Source: Marinomonas transparens (GTDB taxonomy: Bacteria; Pseudomonadota; Gammaproteobacteria; Pseudomonadales; Marinomonadaceae). Taken from it: a stretch of DNA of 64,000 bases. Shown here one piece after another: positions 62,917-64,000 of this stretch; within the stretch, counting starts at the first letter, position 1, and each line of letters begins with the position of its first letter. The DNA lies in contig NZ_JAEMNX010000001.1 in the NCBI RefSeq assembly GCF_016463975.1, positions 372,001 through 436,000 on the forward strand, in the 5' to 3' direction. The position numbers were made by a program, and so were the translations under genes. The notes under the pieces are model-generated. The model saw only the letters and a program-made list of their open reading frames with translations, made no database searches and was not told the DNA's origin.

Positions 62917-63777
62917 GTGGGCTCTAAAAGACAGTATAAAAATAGAATGCAGACGGTATGCGATTATATTTATGCGCATCTGGATGAAGACCTAACGGTC
63001 GAGGACCTCAGCCGAGTTGCGAACTTTTCTAAATACCACTTTCATCGGCAATTTTCTCTCTATATGGGCTTAAATGTCTTTAAATTCATTCAACAGCTAC
63101 GCTTGAAGCGTGCGGCCTACGAGCTGGTTTTTAACCCAGATAAACGCATTACCGACATCGCCATGGATGCGCACTTTGAGTTTCCAGAGTCTTTTTCTCG
63201 TGCTTTTAAAAAAACATTTTCACAATCGCCAAGCGACTTTCGTAGCCACCCAGACTGGCTGCAACTGGGTCACAAGTATCAAGCATTTGATAATCAACTG
63301 GCGTTAGATATGAAAGTAGACATTGTTAACTTTGAAGAGACAAAAATAGCGCTGTTAAAGCATAGAGGTTCGCCAGACCATATTATAAAAACCGTGATGC
63401 AGCTTAGAGAATGGCGTAAGGATTATGGCCTATCACCAAGAAATAAAACTCGGACATTCAACATTATCTATGAAGACCCTGCCGTTGTTGCACCAGAAGA
63501 CTTCCGTTGTGACCTCTCTGTAGAAGTCATGAATGAGATAGGCGACAACGGCTATGGTGTTGTTAATGACACGCTGGCTGGTGGACGCTACGCCGTCGTT
63601 CGCCACCTTGGTGCCTATGACAACATCAGCCGCTGTATCTATTTTCTTTATGGTGAATGGCTACCTGACAGTGGGGAAGAGTTGAGAGACGCGCCCTGCT
63701 TCTTCCAGTATATAAACCATTTTCCGGACGTGGCCGAATATGAACTGATAACAGACGTGTATTTGCCCATTGCTTAA
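62917..63777 (+). CDS. AraC-family regulator with GyrI-like effector domain
   Basis: A 286-residue regulator with the DNA-binding domain first. Residues about 8-110 are the AraC tandem helix-turn-helix (TVEDLSRVANFSKYHFHRQF, then ITDIAMDAHFEFPESFSRAFKKTFSQSPSDFR). Residues about 130-286 form a GyrI-like domain (VNFEETKIALLKHRGSPDHI, GGRYAVVRHLGAYDNISRCIYFLYGEWLP and a final YELITDVYLPI) that in Rob- or BltR-like proteins binds small hydrophobic molecules. It may control efflux or detoxification. The start is GTG with a weak purine-rich site. Downstream lies the convergent end of a CynX-type transporter gene. Confidence 0.9.
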   Translation: MGSKRQYKNRMQTVCDYIYAHLDEDLTVEDLSRVANFSKYHFHRQFSLYMGLNVFKFIQQLRLKRAAYELVFNPDKRITDIAMDAHFEFPESFSRAFKKTFSQSPSDFRSHPDWLQLGHKYQAFDNQLALDMKVDIVNFEETKIALLKHRGSPDHIIKTVMQLREWRKDYGLSPRNKTRTFNIIYEDPAVVAPEDFRCDLSVEVMNEIGDNGYGVVNDTLAGGRYAVVRHLGAYDNISRCIYFLYGEWLPDSGEELRDAPCFFQYINHFPDVAEYELITDVYLPIA

Positions 63778-63828
63778 GCAAAGAAGGCATAGCAATAGAA
63801 CGAGACAGCTGGAGTGCGAAAGCGTTAT

Positions 63829-64000
63829 TTAAGCGTCTGATTTTGGGCTAGCGAACCAACCAATAACGACCCAAAATGAGCAAATCACCAGCAACACATA
63901 CAGTGGTATCTGCCATGATTCTTGCCAATCGTACAGGGCACCAAAGAGAACAGGGCCTAATGCTGCCAATGTATAGCTAACGAATTGCGCCATGCCGGAA
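63829..64000 (-). CDS. MFS transporter of the CynX/NimT type, C-terminal end only
   Basis: The last 56 codons of a minus-strand gene that continues beyond the window. The translated end (SGMAQFVSYTLAALGPVLFG, then ALYDWQESWQIPLYVLLVICSFWVVIGWFAS) has the AxxGYxLAALGPxxxG helix pattern seen near the end of CynX-like major facilitator transporters, plus one more membrane helix. The substrate is unknown. It is convergent with the AraC-GyrI gene, 51 bases away. Confidence 0.75.
   Translation of the reverse strand, partial: SGMAQFVSYTLAALGPVLFGALYDWQESWQIPLYVLLVICSFWVVIGWFASPKSDA

Overview
This is a chromosomal segment from a marine gammaproteobacterium of the Oceanospirillales, most like Marinomonas. 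The inference rests on protein likeness (UvrD, Lrp, OxyR, PhoB and SpoT resemble gammaproteobacterial forms), the Pseudomonas-like neighbourhoods recG-oxyR and gmk-rpoZ-spoT, the long PstC/PstA proteins, and moderate GC. No name can be proved from the sequence alone. There are no rRNA or tRNA genes, CRISPR arrays, insertion sequences or phage genes. Most of the window is dense housekeeping and transport DNA.

Layout. 1-1.0 kb: end of the ATP synthase operon (atpD 3' part, atpC, terminator). 1.1-8.9 kb: a TrmB-like regulator, the tcdA / csdE-csdA sulfur-transfer cluster, a MocR-like regulator with a very acidic tail, a DsbA-like CSWC protein, an aspartate/aromatic aminotransferase and a small PA3496-like protein. 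9.1-12.6 kb: uvrD, a large branched palindrome and a Gfo/Idh/MocA oxidoreductase. 12.9-23.5 kb: a catabolic block with two tandem TRAP binding lipoproteins facing a minus-strand series of TRAP dctQM, a quinone oxidoreductase, a PruR-like AraC regulator and putA. The C-terminal domain of PutA is encoded by a separate downstream gene. 23.7-30.4 kb: pstSCAB-phoU. 30.6-33.8 kb: a free methionine sulfoxide reductase, then a small signalling cassette (periplasmic SUOX-like protein, degenerate hybrid kinase, Hpt). 33.9-39.5 kb: oppABCDF. 39.8-46.3 kb: cysZ and a CheY-fusion protein facing a minus-strand series of YbaK/HDOD protein, ubiC, ubiA, phoB and phoR. 46.4-51.7 kb: aapJQMP with divergent lrp. 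51.7-57.1 kb: an unfamiliar protein with a C-terminal helix-hairpin-helix, recG-oxyR, a YeeZ-like reductase and ridA. 57.1-60.2 kb: gmk-rpoZ-spoT. 60.5-64 kb: a DUF3369/EAL phosphodiesterase, an AraC-GyrI regulator and the end of a CynX-type transporter.

How it fits together. PhoBR and pstSCAB-phoU form the phosphate-starvation regulon; both phoB and pstS have upstream sequence resembling a Pho box with a correctly placed -10. CsdA, CsdE and TcdA are the partners of the tRNA ct6A sulfur-relay system. PutA, its separate C-terminal protein and the AraC regulator look like a proline catabolic unit. Lrp is divergent from the general amino-acid ABC transporter. The most unusual items are the split PutA, the hybrid kinase that has lost its His, Asp and Lys phosphorelay residues but sits beside an intact Hpt, the acidic-tailed MocR-like protein, and the branched palindrome after uvrD.
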